DNA of 64,000 nt from positions 62,001 to 126,000 of the forward strand of contig NZ_JAHCST010000009.1 in assembly GCF_018476525.1 (NCBI RefSeq). The letters are read 5' to 3'. The notes below the pieces were generated by a model. It ran no database searches and was not told where the DNA came from. It saw only the letters and a program-made list of their open reading frames with translations. Each line of letters begins with the position of its first letter. Position 1 is the stretch's first letter. The translations under genes were made by a program, and so were the position numbers. Origin of the DNA: Acrocarpospora catenulata. GTDB taxonomy: Bacteria; Actinomycetota; Actinomycetes; Streptosporangiales; Streptosporangiaceae. This document shows positions 32,465 to 41,330 of this stretch, piece by piece.

Positions 32465-33582
32465 CGTCCCCGCCCGCCGTCACGCCCGGGATCGGCCGAA
32501 GCCTCCAGCCCGATCACATCGGCGACCACGCAGGCGATGTTGTCGGGGGCACCGGCGGCGTACGCCCGCGTGACCAACTCCTCAAGCACCTGCTGCGGGC
32601 CCTCCGACCCGGTCAGCGCCTCGCACAGCGATTCGGCCGGTACGACCGCCGACAACCCGTCCGAGCACAACAGATACCGGTCACCGGCCACGGCCTCGTG
32701 CAGCGACAGGTCCGGCTGAACCCCGCCAGTACCGGTCAGTGCCCGGATCAGCAGCGAGCGTTGCGGATGCGAGGCCGCCTCCTCCAAGGTCAACCGGCCC
32801 TCATCCACCAGCGACTGCACGAAGGTGTGGTCGTGGGTGATCTGGAACAGCTCCCCATCCCGGACGAGGTAGGCCCGGGTGTCACCGATGTGCACCAACG
32901 CCAGCCGGGAACCCGACCACAGCAGTGCGGTCAGCGTGGTGACCGCACTGCCCTCCGGAGAAGACGCGGCCAGTTGCCCGATCGCCCGGTCGGCTTCTTC
33001 GACCGCTTCGGCGAGCACGCCGAGCAGATCCTCGGCCGGCACGGCCAGCGTCTCCAACGGCCTGAGCGCCTCGACGGCAGCCGCGCTCGCCAGGTCACCG
33101 CCGGGCCCGCGGACTCCGTCGGCCACGGCCAGCAACCGGGGCCCGGCGTACGCGGTGTCCTCGTTGCTCGTACGCACCAGGCCGGTCTCCGACCGGGCGG
33201 CGTAACGGATCCCGAGCATGGTCGCGGACATTTCCACAGGACTGCCCCTTCCCGCCAGGTAGTCGACGAGGAAGGTGGCCAGTTGCCCACGGGCGGCGGT
33301 CTCGGCCAGCACCTGCTCCCAGTAGCCGGCGATCTCCGCCGCCGCCGCCGGCGCCGGCAGCTCACACACCCGCCGGATACGCGCCAACGGCATGCCCAGG
33401 CGCCGCAACCAGGCGATCAACCGGGCCCGCTCCAGCTGCGCCGGATCGTAGAACCGGTATCCCGACTCACCATCCACCGCGGCGGGACGCAGCAACCCCA
33501 GTTCGTCGTAGAGCCGCAACGCCTTTGGCGACAGCCGTGCGGCCTGGGCGAACATCCCGATCGTCAGCAACGGCCGCACCAC
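32461..33582 (-). CDS. MerR-type regulator fused to PP2C-type Ser/Thr phosphatase
   Basis: The protein of about 373 residues joins two modules. Residues 5-75 are a MerR DNA-binding domain (LTIGMFAQAARLSPKALRLYDELGLLRPAAVD, then YRFYDPAQLERARLIAWLRRLGM), followed by a coiled helix to about 120. The rest is a PP2C phosphatase: RTSNEDTAY, VADGVRGPGGD, HIGDTRAYLVRDGE, LLCSDGLSAV and DNIACVV supply the metal-binding aspartates. MerR proteins with a phosphatase instead of a ligand domain are unusual. GTG at 33582 or 33579, next to GAGGAGG, is preferred over the upstream GTG at 33633, because a MerR-style promoter (19-bp spacer) occupies 33619-33649. It is coupled by GTGA to the MFS gene. Confidence 0.85.
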   Translation of the reverse strand: MVRPLLTIGMFAQAARLSPKALRLYDELGLLRPAAVDGESGYRFYDPAQLERARLIAWLRRLGMPLARIRRVCELPAPAAAAEIAGYWEQVLAETAARGQLATFLVDYLAGRGSPVEMSATMLGIRYAARSETGLVRTSNEDTAYAGPRLLAVADGVRGPGGDLASAAAVEALRPLETLAVPAEDLLGVLAEAVEEADRAIGQLAASSPEGSAVTTLTALLWSGSRLALVHIGDTRAYLVRDGELFQITHDHTFVQSLVDEGRLTLEEAASHPQRSLLIRALTGTGGVQPDLSLHEAVAGDRYLLCSDGLSAVVPAESLCEALTGSEGPQQVLEELVTRAYAAGAPDNIACVVADVIGLEASADPGRDGGRGR

Positions 33583-33618
33583 TCCTCCTCGTCCCGGCCA
33601 CCATGGCCGGTGCCGACG

Positions 33619-33649
33619 ATGGTGCGGCTTCACCCAAGGGCAAGGTCAA
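33619..33649 (-). promoter_or_regulatory. MerR-style promoter with 19-bp spacer
   Basis: On the minus strand TTGACC and CACCAT hexamers are separated by 19 bp, longer than the optimal 17. The spacer carries an imperfect dyad CTTGCCC...GGGTGAAG. This is the arrangement that MerR regulators untwist to activate, so the MerR-PP2C gene probably controls itself. Confidence 0.5.
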
Positions 33650-33688
33650 CACAGCGCCGCGAACTCGGCCGGACGGGCGGCACGGCGG

Positions 33689-34765
33689 TCACCGGAAGTC
33701 CTCTTCGAGGACCACCCTAAGGGGACCCGCGCGCCGGGCCCGTACCTTCGCGACGGCGGCCTCCGCGATGCCGACGATGCCCTTGGGCGCGACGAACACC
33801 ACGATCAGGAAGATCACCCCGAGCAGCAGGTCGGGCTCGCCGAGCAGGTGGGCCACCAGCGGCGGCACGCTCCCGGCGTCCAGCCCGTCGCCGACGGCGG
33901 GCAGGCGCATGTCGAGGAAGGCGTAGACCGTGCCGCCGATCGCGGCTCCCACCAGGCTGCCCGAGCCGCCGATGACGACCATGAAGATCAGCGACAGGGC
34001 GAGCATCAGGCCGACCGCGTCGGGGTCGGTGCCGCCGATGGTCACGACGTAGGCGACCCCGCACAACCCGGCCAGGGTCGAGGCGACGACCGACACGGCC
34101 AGGCGCAGGCCGTACACGTTGTAGCCGAGCACCCGCATGCGCAGGGCGTTGTCGCGGGTGCCCCGCAGGGACAGGCCGAACCTGCTGCGGACGACCAGGG
34201 CCGCGGCGGTCACCACGACGGCCAGGGTGGCCAAGGAGAACCAGTAGACGTTGGGCGTGTTCTGCAGGCCGACGAACAGGGCGGGGATCTTCTCGGTGGG
34301 CAGGCGCAGCCCGCTCTCGCCGCCGGTGCCGAAGTAGTTCCGCGCCACCGCGACCGCGCCCACCTGGGCGAACGCGAGCGTCACCATGGAGTAGGCGATG
34401 TTCTCCACCCGCAGCGCGACCAGGCTCAGCAGCAGGCTGAGCCCGGCCGTCAGCAGCACGGTCAGCGCCGCCGCGACCCAGAAGGTCAGGCTCGTGTAGG
34501 CCAGCAACATCGCGAAGGCGTACGCGCCGACCCCGAAGTAGAGCACGTGGCCGAAGGACATCAGCCCCGACTGGCCGAGCAGCAGGTCGAACGTGACCGC
34601 CAGCGCGGCCATGATCATGACCTTGCTCAGCAGGCTGAGCGACCCGGCCGCGCCCGTGTAGTCGGGCAGCAGCCCGAAACCGGGGAACCAGGTGTACGGC
34701 ACCAGGGCCAGAAGGACGGCGACCGCCGCCAGGGCGACCGGCTTGACGATGCGTGAGGTGGTCAC
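33689..34765 (-). CDS. Branched-chain-type ABC importer permease (LivM-like)
   Basis: The 358-residue permease has about ten hydrophobic segments, with LLLGQSGLMSFGHVLYFGVGAYAFA near residue 70 and GGSGSLVGAAIGGTVYAFLD late, the LivM signature regions. A basic C-terminal tail follows the last span. In HAAT importers this subunit pairs with the LivH permease. In catabolic clusters such systems often carry aromatic or alicyclic acids instead of amino acids. GTG at 34765 overlaps the LivH-like stop by 4 bp. It is the last gene of cluster 2; 24 bp beyond its stop begins the untranslated region of the MerR gene. Confidence 0.9.
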   Translation of the reverse strand: MTTSRIVKPVALAAVAVLLALVPYTWFPGFGLLPDYTGAAGSLSLLSKVMIMAALAVTFDLLLGQSGLMSFGHVLYFGVGAYAFAMLLAYTSLTFWVAAALTVLLTAGLSLLLSLVALRVENIAYSMVTLAFAQVGAVAVARNYFGTGGESGLRLPTEKIPALFVGLQNTPNVYWFSLATLAVVVTAAALVVRSRFGLSLRGTRDNALRMRVLGYNVYGLRLAVSVVASTLAGLCGVAYVVTIGGTDPDAVGLMLALSLIFMVVIGGSGSLVGAAIGGTVYAFLDMRLPAVGDGLDAGSVPPLVAHLLGEPDLLLGVIFLIVVFVAPKGIVGIAEAAVAKVRARRAGPLRVVLEEDFR

Positions 34766-35652
34766 ACGATTCTCCCGGTCTTCCCGAAGAGGCCCTGCGG
34801 CCTGGCCAGCAGCATGAGGGCGAGCAGCGCGAGCACGAGCAGGTCCCCGGCGCCGCCGGTGAGGTAGTGGTTGGCGAACTGCTGGCTGAGCCCGACGAGC
34901 GCCGCCGCGATGAGCGTCCCCGGCAACGACCCGATGCCGCCGATGACGATGACGATGAAGGCGTAGATCAGATAGGTGTCGCCCAGGTGGGGCGTGCCGG
35001 CGCGGACGTAGACCAGGGCCAGCGCCCCGGCGAGCCCGGCGGCCAGGCCGCCGATGGTGAACACCATGGCGAACGACTTGGCGACGTCGATGCCGAGGCC
35101 GCGCACCATGTCGGCGTTCTCCACGCCGGCCCGCACGATCAGGCCGTGCCGGGTCCGCCGCAGGAACGCCATCAGCCCCGCGTGCAGCAGCAGCGCCGCC
35201 GCCACGGTGACCAGGGCGCTGACCGGGATCAGCACGCCGAACACGTCGATCGAGCCGGACACGTTGTCGGGCAGCGGCATCGACCGGGGGTCGGGGCCGA
35301 AGCCGATGGTGACCGCCGCGATGAGCACCAGCCCGATGCCCATGGTGACCAGGAGCTGGCTCAGGTGCCCGCGGGCGTACATCGGCCGCAGGAACAACCA
35401 CTCGACGAGGAAGGCGACCGCGCCGCCGACGAGGGTGGAGACCACGATCGCCGCGAGCAGGGCCCCGGTCGAGGCGGCGCCGAACCAGTTCATCGTCATG
35501 ATCGCGGAGTAGGCCGAGAAGGTGAGCAGGGCGCCGTGGGCGAAGCTCAGCACGTCCATCAGGCCGAAGATCAGGCTCAGGCCCGAGGCCAGCAGGTAGT
35601 AGAGCGCGCCGACGCTGAGGCCGGTGGCCAGGATCAAGAAGAATGTGTCCAT
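34762..35652 (-). CDS. Branched-chain-type ABC importer permease (LivH-like)
   Basis: The 296-residue permease begins with a first span (LATGLSVGALYYLLASGLSL), followed by FGLMDVLSFAHGALLTFSAY. GGIGSLPGTLIAAALVGLSQQF appears near the end, the LivH pattern. It forms the transmembrane channel with the LivM-like partner. ATG at 35652 shares one base with the upstream ATPase stop (TGATG). The tight spacing of all five transporter genes supports a single transcript from the promoter at 38.5 kb. Confidence 0.9.
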   Translation of the reverse strand: MDTFFLILATGLSVGALYYLLASGLSLIFGLMDVLSFAHGALLTFSAYSAIMTMNWFGAASTGALLAAIVVSTLVGGAVAFLVEWLFLRPMYARGHLSQLLVTMGIGLVLIAAVTIGFGPDPRSMPLPDNVSGSIDVFGVLIPVSALVTVAAALLLHAGLMAFLRRTRHGLIVRAGVENADMVRGLGIDVAKSFAMVFTIGGLAAGLAGALALVYVRAGTPHLGDTYLIYAFIVIVIGGIGSLPGTLIAAALVGLSQQFANHYLTGGAGDLLVLALLALMLLARPQGLFGKTGRIV

Positions 35653-36368
35653 CAGTCCACCCCGTGCTCTGCGCTGCGGGCGACGCTGAGGTACCGCCGC
35701 AGTTCTTCCCGGTTGGCCAGGATCCTCCGGTCGCCGGTTTTGGCGATCCGGCCCTCGCTGAGGATCACCACGTCGTCGGCGAGTTCGCCGGCGGCCATGA
35801 GGTTCTGCTCGACCATGAGCAGGGTGCTCTGCTCGCGTACCGCCCGCAGGACCGCGACGACCTCCTTGACCACCCGGGGGGCCAGGCCCTTGGTGGGCTC
35901 GTCGACGATGAGCAGGTGGGACTCGACGAGCAGGCCCCGGGCCAGGGAGACCATCTGCTGCTGGCCGCCGGAGAGCGACCCCGCGGTCTGGGCGAGGCGC
36001 TGCTTCAGCTCGGGGAACAGGTCGAAGACCAGCTCGTAGCGGGGTTCTGCGCCGCGCCGCTCGGCCAGGCGCAGGTTCTCCGCCACGGTGAGGCCGGCGA
36101 ACACGTCGCGGTTCTCCGGAACGTAGGCGATGCCGCGGCGCACCCGCTGGTGGGTGGGGAGTCCGGCGAGCGACGCGCCGCGGAAGGTCAGCTCGCCGGT
36201 GTGGTCGAGGTAACCCAGGATGCTGCGCATCAGCGTCGTCTTGCCGACGCCGTTGCGGCCAAGGACCACGGTGGTACGGCCGGCGGCGACGTCGAGGTCG
36301 AGGCCGTGCAGGATCTGCGAGGTGCCGATCGTGGTGTGCAGGCCCCGGATCGTGAGGGTCGTGGTCAC
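35652..36368 (-). CDS. Branched-chain-type ABC importer ATPase (LivF-like)
   Basis: The 238-residue ATPase has Walker A GRNGVGKTT, the Q-loop region YVPENRDVFAGLTVAENL, the signature LSGGQQQMVSLARGL, Walker B LLIVDEPTKGLAP and the switch-region VEQNL. The YVPENR and GLAP text is characteristic of LivF. It works as a heterodimer with the LivG-like ATPase encoded just upstream. GTG at 36368 overlaps that gene's stop by 4 bp. Confidence 0.92.
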   Translation of the reverse strand: MTTTLTIRGLHTTIGTSQILHGLDLDVAAGRTTVVLGRNGVGKTTLMRSILGYLDHTGELTFRGASLAGLPTHQRVRRGIAYVPENRDVFAGLTVAENLRLAERRGAEPRYELVFDLFPELKQRLAQTAGSLSGGQQQMVSLARGLLVESHLLIVDEPTKGLAPRVVKEVVAVLRAVREQSTLLMVEQNLMAAGELADDVVILSEGRIAKTGDRRILANREELRRYLSVARSAEHGVD

Positions 36369-37126
36369 AGCTCCTCCCCCATGTACGCGGTCTGCACCTG
36401 TTCGTTGGCCATGACCTCGTCGGGTGTGCCGACGGCCAGCACCTCGCCGTGGTGCAGCACCGCGACCCGGTCGGCCAGTTCGAGCACGACGTCCATGTGG
36501 TGCTCGACCAGGACGATCGAGCGGTCCTGGGCGGCCACGTAGTTCTTGATCAGCGCCACCAGGTCGGGCACGTCCTCGGCGCTGACCCCGGCCATCGGCT
36601 CGTCCAGGAGCAGCACCTCGGCGCCGCTGACCAGCGCCATCGCGATCTCCACCTTGCGGCGTTCGCCGTGGGACAGCGCCCCCACCGGCCGCTGCGCGCG
36701 TGGCGCGAGGCCGACGTGCCCGAGCGCGTCGTGCGCGGCCGCGGCCTCGGAGACGCCGGCCTTGCGGCCGCGCGGCCCGCGGCCGGAGCCGCGGGCCGCC
36801 AGCACGACGTTGTCGAGCACGGTCAGCTTGTCGAAGAGGTAGGAGGTCTGGAACGTGCGGGCCATCCCGTGCCGGGTGCGCAGGTGGGAGGCCATCCGGG
36901 TGATGTCGACCCCGTTGAGGTGGACCCGCCCCTGCTGCGGCGTGACCGTGCCCGTGATGACGTTCATCAGCGTCGTCTTGCCGGCCCCGTTGGGACCGAT
37001 GACGCAGAGGGTCTCACCCCGGGTCAGGTCGAGGGTGACAGCGGTCAGGATGCGCGCGGCTCCGACGCTGAAGTGGATGTCCGTCAGCGTCAGCGCTGGG
37101 TCCGCACCTTGGTGCCGTAGCTGCAC
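36365..37126 (-). CDS. Branched-chain-type ABC importer ATPase (LivG-like)
   Basis: The 253-residue ATPase has Walker A GPNGAGKTT, GMARTFQTSYLFDKLTVLDNV (typical LivG), the signature LSHGERRKVEIAMAL, Walker B VLLLDEPMAGVS and the H-loop-region VEHHMDVVLELADRVAVLHHG. The signature LSHGE replaces LSGGQ, which is common in LivG proteins. It pairs with the LivF-like ATPase. GTG at 37126 follows AGGGAA, 34 bp after the binding-protein stop. Confidence 0.92.
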   Translation of the reverse strand: MQLRHQGADPALTLTDIHFSVGAARILTAVTLDLTRGETLCVIGPNGAGKTTLMNVITGTVTPQQGRVHLNGVDITRMASHLRTRHGMARTFQTSYLFDKLTVLDNVVLAARGSGRGPRGRKAGVSEAAAAHDALGHVGLAPRAQRPVGALSHGERRKVEIAMALVSGAEVLLLDEPMAGVSAEDVPDLVALIKNYVAAQDRSIVLVEHHMDVVLELADRVAVLHHGEVLAVGTPDEVMANEQVQTAYMGEEL

Positions 37127-37160
37127 GTTCTGGTTTCCCTGCTCTTGCGTGTCGGGTGGT

Positions 37161-38411
37161 TCACTTGATGGCGTTGACCACCGGCGGCACCAGGTCCGCC
37201 GCGGGCACCGCCTCGTCGAGCTTGAGCCCCCAGCCGGAGCCCTGCTGCGTGAGCTGGACGATGAAGTAGGGGACGATGACCTGGTTGTCGTCGGCGCGGA
37301 TGTCGACCTTGCCCTGCGGGCCCTCGAAGCTCCAGCCGCGCAGCGCCTGGGCCATGGCGGCGGTGTCGTTGTAGTCGCCGCCGGTCAGCGCACGGCACAC
37401 CATCTCGGCGGAGCTCCAGCCGATGGCGTCGCTGAACTCGACGACCCGGTTCTGCTTGGCGGTGTACTCCTGGAGGTACTTGTCCTTCTCGTTTCCGGTC
37501 AGGCCGGGGTAGTACATGATCGCGAAGCGGGAGTTGGCCAGGTCGTCGCCGAGGGCCTTGGCGATGCCGCTCCAGCTTGTCGACTCGAAGAGCGTGGTGA
37601 AGAACGTCGCGTCGGTCAGCGTGCGCTGCGCGGCCAGCGCCGTGTAGAGCTGCTCCTGGCCGGCGCCGATCCAGTTGGTCTGGACGAAGTCCGGCTTCAT
37701 CGCCTTGATCTTGTGGGCGGTCGGGGAGAAGTCGACAGTGTCGAGGGGCAGCATGATGGACTCGACGTCGACGCCCTCGGGCGTGAGCATGGCCTCCATG
37801 CTCTTGGCCTGGGTCTGGCCGAAGGCGTAGTCCTGGTTGATGGTGACCAGCTTCTTGCCGGACGGGCTGTCGCCGATGATCTTCTTGTAGATCATGGTGC
37901 CCGCCGGGGAGTTGCCGTTGGTCAGGAAGACCCGCTTGTCCATGCCCACCAGGTCGGTGGACCCCATGCCGCCCGCGATGAACAGCGCGTCGTTCTGCTT
38001 GGCGACGTCGACCACGGCGATGCCGACGGCCGAGGTGGCCGGGCCGGTGATGATCTTGGCGCCCTTGCTCAGGTGGTTGGTGGCGACCGTGGTGCCGACC
38101 GCGGCCTCACCGGTGTCGTCGCCCTTGAGGATCTCGATCGGCTTCCCGTCGATCTTCATGGTGCCGCCGGTCAGGAAGTCGAGCCCGGCCAGGAACCCGT
38201 TCTCCCAGTGCTTGCCGACCTCGGCGAGCGCCCCGGTGTACGAGGTCACGACGCCCACCTTGTAGGACGACCCGCTGTCGTCTCCGCTGCGCACGGCGCT
38301 CTGCGGGGCGCCACACGCCGCGAGTGTCGCGACCGCGGCGAGTGCTGCCGCGGGGGCGGACTTCCTCAGGCTCGACGGGCGCAGGCGCGCCCGGAGTCGC
38401 GTGAGCTTCAT
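37161..38411 (-). CDS. Branched-chain-type ABC importer substrate-binding lipoprotein (LivK-like)
   Basis: The 416-residue protein starts with a long basic region, a hydrophobic stretch and the lipobox LAAC (Cys33). The mature part is a type I periplasmic-binding protein of the Leu/Ile/Val group: GVVTSYTGALAEVGKHWENG, then GPATSAVGIAVVDVAKQND, and TINQDYAFGQTQAKSMEAM. Such proteins in degradation clusters bind aromatic or alicyclic acids, so it probably recognises the cluster-2 substrate. ATG at 38411 is chosen because AAGGA lies about 8 bases upstream; ATG at 38420 would overlap that site. The promoter and operators lie at 38451-38537. Confidence 0.9.
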   Translation of the reverse strand: MKLTRLRARLRPSSLRKSAPAAALAAVATLAACGAPQSAVRSGDDSGSSYKVGVVTSYTGALAEVGKHWENGFLAGLDFLTGGTMKIDGKPIEILKGDDTGEAAVGTTVATNHLSKGAKIITGPATSAVGIAVVDVAKQNDALFIAGGMGSTDLVGMDKRVFLTNGNSPAGTMIYKKIIGDSPSGKKLVTINQDYAFGQTQAKSMEAMLTPEGVDVESIMLPLDTVDFSPTAHKIKAMKPDFVQTNWIGAGQEQLYTALAAQRTLTDATFFTTLFESTSWSGIAKALGDDLANSRFAIMYYPGLTGNEKDKYLQEYTAKQNRVVEFSDAIGWSSAEMVCRALTGGDYNDTAAMAQALRGWSFEGPQGKVDIRADDNQVIVPYFIVQLTQQGSGWGLKLDEAVPAADLVPPVVNAIK

Positions 38412-38450
38412 GACAACCATCCTTGATTTGCTGTGCACACACCGGGCGGA

Positions 38451-38537
38451 GTGGACACGATGTCCACTATCAGACAGGGCCAGTGTGACTTGGACCATAT
38501 TCTTATTGGTCAATGCCGTCAAGGTTGGACATTAACC
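38451..38537 (-). promoter_or_regulatory. Promoter and GntR-type operators of the cluster-2 importer operon
   Basis: On the minus strand TTGACG (38517-38522) and TATGGT (38494-38499) are spaced by 17 bp. Upstream of the -35 box, 38523-38537 contains TTAATGTCCAAC, the same 12 bases found in the operator at 51114-51128. Downstream, GTGGACA-CGA-TGTCCAC (38451-38467) is a perfect inverted repeat. Repression by one or both GntR proteins of the cluster is likely. Confidence 0.65.
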
Positions 38538-38548
38538 AATCTGTACAC

Positions 38549-40534
38549 TTACAGGAGCCTGCCGACCGCGACCGCTTCGACCATCGCGTCGTCGGCCTCA
38601 CGCGGCGCGAGCGCGTCACCGATCCGGTGCACCTCGACGCCCCGCCCGGCCAGGGCGGCGTGCAGTTCGGCCACGGGGGTGCGGTGCAGGCACATCACCA
38701 CCGCGTCGGCCGGGACCCGGCGGGCCGCGCCGGTCACCGTCGAACGGGTCTCCAGACCTCCGGCGTCGATCGACTCGACGACCGTCCTGGTCGCCATGCG
38801 TACGCCCTTGGCGAGCACCCGGGGGACGACGAACGTGGCCTCCCCCGTCAGCACGGTGTGGTCGCCCACGGCCGGACGCGGGCTGAGGATCTCGACGTCG
38901 GCCCCCTGGTCGGCCAGGAGTTCGGCCACGCCGAGCGGGACGTACCCGCCGGTGTCGTCCAGGACGACCACCCGGCGGCCGAGTCCGCCTGCTCGCGCGA
39001 CGGCCTCCACCGGGCCCACGACGACCGCGTCCGCGCTGATCAGAGGTCCCGGACGCGCCGGGGTGGCATGGCTCCACCCGTCGGTGTCCCAGACGGCGCC
39101 GGTGGCCAGCACCACGGCGTCCGGCCGCAGGGACAGCACGGAGTCGGGGTCGGCCTCGACACCCGTGCGCACCTCGACCTTCAGCCGGGCCAGCGCGCGG
39201 ACCAGGTCGTCGACGGCGTGCCGCCACGACCCTCGGCCCGGTAGCAGTGCCGCCTCCCGCAGTTGGCCGCCCAGTTCGCCGCCGCGCTCCAGCAGGGTCA
39301 CCAGGTGGCCACGCTCGGCGGCGACCTCGGCGGCCTTGAGCCCGGCCGGGCCGCCGCCCACCACCACGACGCGGCGGGGACGCGGGGCCGGTTCCGGCGG
39401 GCCCCACTCGGCCTCCCGCCCGGCCCGCGGGTTCACCGTGCAGGTCACCCCGGTACGGGTTTTGATGCCGCGCCAGCACCCCTGGTTGCCCTTGACGCAG
39501 TGGCGCACCTCGTCGAGGCGGCCGGAGCGGCCCTTGGCGACCAGGTCGGGGTCGGCGATGTGGGCGCGGGTCATGCCGACGACGTCCGCGTGTCCCGCCG
39601 CGACGATCCCGGCCGCCCGTTCCAGGTCCATCACCGAGCCGGTGAGCATGAGCGGCACGTCGTGGCCGACCACCTCACGCGCGGCCAGCGCGCTGTCCAG
39701 GAAGACCGCGTCACGTTCCGCGCTGGAGGGGGCCACGGTCTCATCCAGGGTGGCGTACACGCCGCCGCTGAGGCTGAAGGCGTCAAAGAGGGCGCTGGCG
39801 TGCAGCACGGCGAGCACCTCACGCGCCGAGCGCGGCGTCATGCCCTCCTCGCCCAGGCGTTCGTCCAGCGACATCCGCAGGACCACCGGGAAGTCGTCCC
39901 CGCAGCGTTCCCTGATCGCGCGGCCCACCTCCAGGGCGAACCTGGCCCGGTTGACCGGCGAGCCGCCGTAGGCGTCGGTACGCTGGTTGGTGGTCGGCGA
40001 CAGGAAGGCGTGCACGAGATAGCCATGACATGCGCTGATCTCCACGCCGTCGAAACCGGCGACCCGCAGGTTGCGGGCGGTCGTGGCGAAGCCCTCGACG
40101 ATCATGTCGATGTCGGCCTGGTCGGCGACCTTCGGGATGCGCCCAGAAGGAGGCGCCGCCACCGCGGAGGGCGCTATCGCCGCATGCGGGTAACCGAACA
40201 CCGCGTTGCCCGGATCGTTGGGCCCGGCGTGGAAGATCTGGCAGAAGAACGCGCCGCCCGACGACCGCTCGCGTACGGTGGCGGCGATCGCCGCCAGGCG
40301 GGGGATCGACGACTCCTCCCAGGCCGGGATGAGCATCGGGTTGGTCATGGTCGAGGGGTGGACGGGAACCCCGCCCATCACCACCAGACCGGCGCCCCCG
40401 GCGGCCCGCGCCGCCAGGTAGGCCGCGAGCCGGTCGTCGTCGTGCGCCGTGTTGTGGGGGCTCACCATCACCCGGTTGGGGAGGGTGACGGCACCGACCC
40501 GCACGGGTTCCCAGAGCGGGGACAACTCGCTCAT
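38549..40534 (-). CDS. 2,4-dienoyl-CoA reductase / trimethylamine-dehydrogenase-like flavoenzyme with one Fe-S cysteine missing
   Basis: The 661-residue protein has an N-terminal Old-Yellow-Enzyme barrel (FMN; residues about 1-345, including SACHGYLVHAFLSPTTNQRTD), an Fe-S segment, and a C-terminal FAD/NAD(P) part with VVVVGGGPAGLKAA and ERGGELGGQL. Family members have C-x2-C-x3-C-x11-C ligands for a 4Fe-4S cluster. Here the segment reads CVKGNQGCWRG, later TCTVNP, so the second ligand is Gly. It should reduce a conjugated double bond or a ring-activated enoyl-CoA. ATG at 40534 overlaps the SDR stop by 4 bp. It is the last enzyme gene before the importer operon, separated by a new promoter. 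Confidence 0.87.
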   Translation of the reverse strand: MSELSPLWEPVRVGAVTLPNRVMVSPHNTAHDDDRLAAYLAARAAGGAGLVVMGGVPVHPSTMTNPMLIPAWEESSIPRLAAIAATVRERSSGGAFFCQIFHAGPNDPGNAVFGYPHAAIAPSAVAAPPSGRIPKVADQADIDMIVEGFATTARNLRVAGFDGVEISACHGYLVHAFLSPTTNQRTDAYGGSPVNRARFALEVGRAIRERCGDDFPVVLRMSLDERLGEEGMTPRSAREVLAVLHASALFDAFSLSGGVYATLDETVAPSSAERDAVFLDSALAAREVVGHDVPLMLTGSVMDLERAAGIVAAGHADVVGMTRAHIADPDLVAKGRSGRLDEVRHCVKGNQGCWRGIKTRTGVTCTVNPRAGREAEWGPPEPAPRPRRVVVVGGGPAGLKAAEVAAERGHLVTLLERGGELGGQLREAALLPGRGSWRHAVDDLVRALARLKVEVRTGVEADPDSVLSLRPDAVVLATGAVWDTDGWSHATPARPGPLISADAVVVGPVEAVARAGGLGRRVVVLDDTGGYVPLGVAELLADQGADVEILSPRPAVGDHTVLTGEATFVVPRVLAKGVRMATRTVVESIDAGGLETRSTVTGAARRVPADAVVMCLHRTPVAELHAALAGRGVEVHRIGDALAPREADDAMVEAVAVGRLL

Positions 40535-41316
40535 GACGGCCTGGCCACGCCCACGCCCCCGGGGACCAGGGCCGCGCCCCAGCCGCCGTCGACGGCGATG
40601 TCCGCCCCGGTGACGTAACGGGCGTCCGGGCCGAGGAGGAAGGCGACGACGTCGGCCACGTCCTCGGGTTCGCCGACCCGGCCGAGGGGAATGGAGGCCG
40701 CCCTGGCCTGCTTCTTCGCCGCGTCGGCGAAGATTGCGGCGGTCATTCCGGTGGCGGTCGAGCCGGGTGAGACGCAGTTGCAGCGCACGCCGTCCGGGCC
40801 CCACTCGCGGGCGAGCTGGAGGGCGAGCATGCGGGCGGCGGCCTTGCTCGGCGAGTAGGCCCCCATGCCGCCGGTCGGGGCGACCGCGGCCAGCGAGGCG
40901 ACGATGACGATCGACCCTCGCGACTCGACCAGGGCCGGACGGCATGCCTTGGCCAGCAACCAGGCGGCGCGGGTGTTGACGTTGAAGGCCAGGTCCCAGT
41001 CGTCGAGCTCCAGGTCGGCCAGCGGCCCGGCCTTGATCACGCCGGCGTTGCTGACCAGGGCGTCCAGGCCGCCGAGCAGGGGCAGCGTGGTGGCGACGGC
41101 CGAGGCGATCGACTCGGGCCTGGCCAGGTCGACCGGCACCGCGTGCGCGGTGACCTGGCCGCCGGTGAGCTCGTCGGCGACGGCCCTGCCGCCCGCCTCG
41201 TCGGCGTCCAGCAGCGCCAGCGCGCAGGGCAGGTCCCGGGCCCGCGCGTCGGCGGCCAGCCGCCGTGCGACGGCGCGGCCGATGCCCGACGCCGCTCCGG
41301 TAACGATGACCTTCAT
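40531..41316 (-). CDS. Short-chain dehydrogenase/reductase
   Basis: The 261-residue SDR has VTGAASGIGRAVA (cofactor loop), LVSNAG, a catalytic VASLAAVAPTGGMGAYSPSKAA and the C-terminal VTGADIAVDGGWG. It probably oxidises a secondary alcohol of a CoA-bound intermediate. In cyclohexanecarboxylate degradation a similar SDR (BadH) precedes the ring-opening BadI, and a BadI-like gene lies 4 kb upstream in this operon. ATG at 41316 follows GGAGG. Which of the two cluster-2 SDRs plays which part cannot be told. Confidence 0.87.
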   Translation of the reverse strand: MKVIVTGAASGIGRAVARRLAADARARDLPCALALLDADEAGGRAVADELTGGQVTAHAVPVDLARPESIASAVATTLPLLGGLDALVSNAGVIKAGPLADLELDDWDLAFNVNTRAAWLLAKACRPALVESRGSIVIVASLAAVAPTGGMGAYSPSKAAARMLALQLAREWGPDGVRCNCVSPGSTATGMTAAIFADAAKKQARAASIPLGRVGEPEDVADVVAFLLGPDARYVTGADIAVDGGWGAALVPGGVGVARPS

Positions 41317-41330
41317 CGGTAACCGCCTCC

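Noticed and set aside
33689-38411. True leucine/isoleucine/valine uptake system
   Set aside because: The family match is clear, but the operon carries a regulatory site of a catabolic cluster, so naming the substrate as amino acids is not justified.
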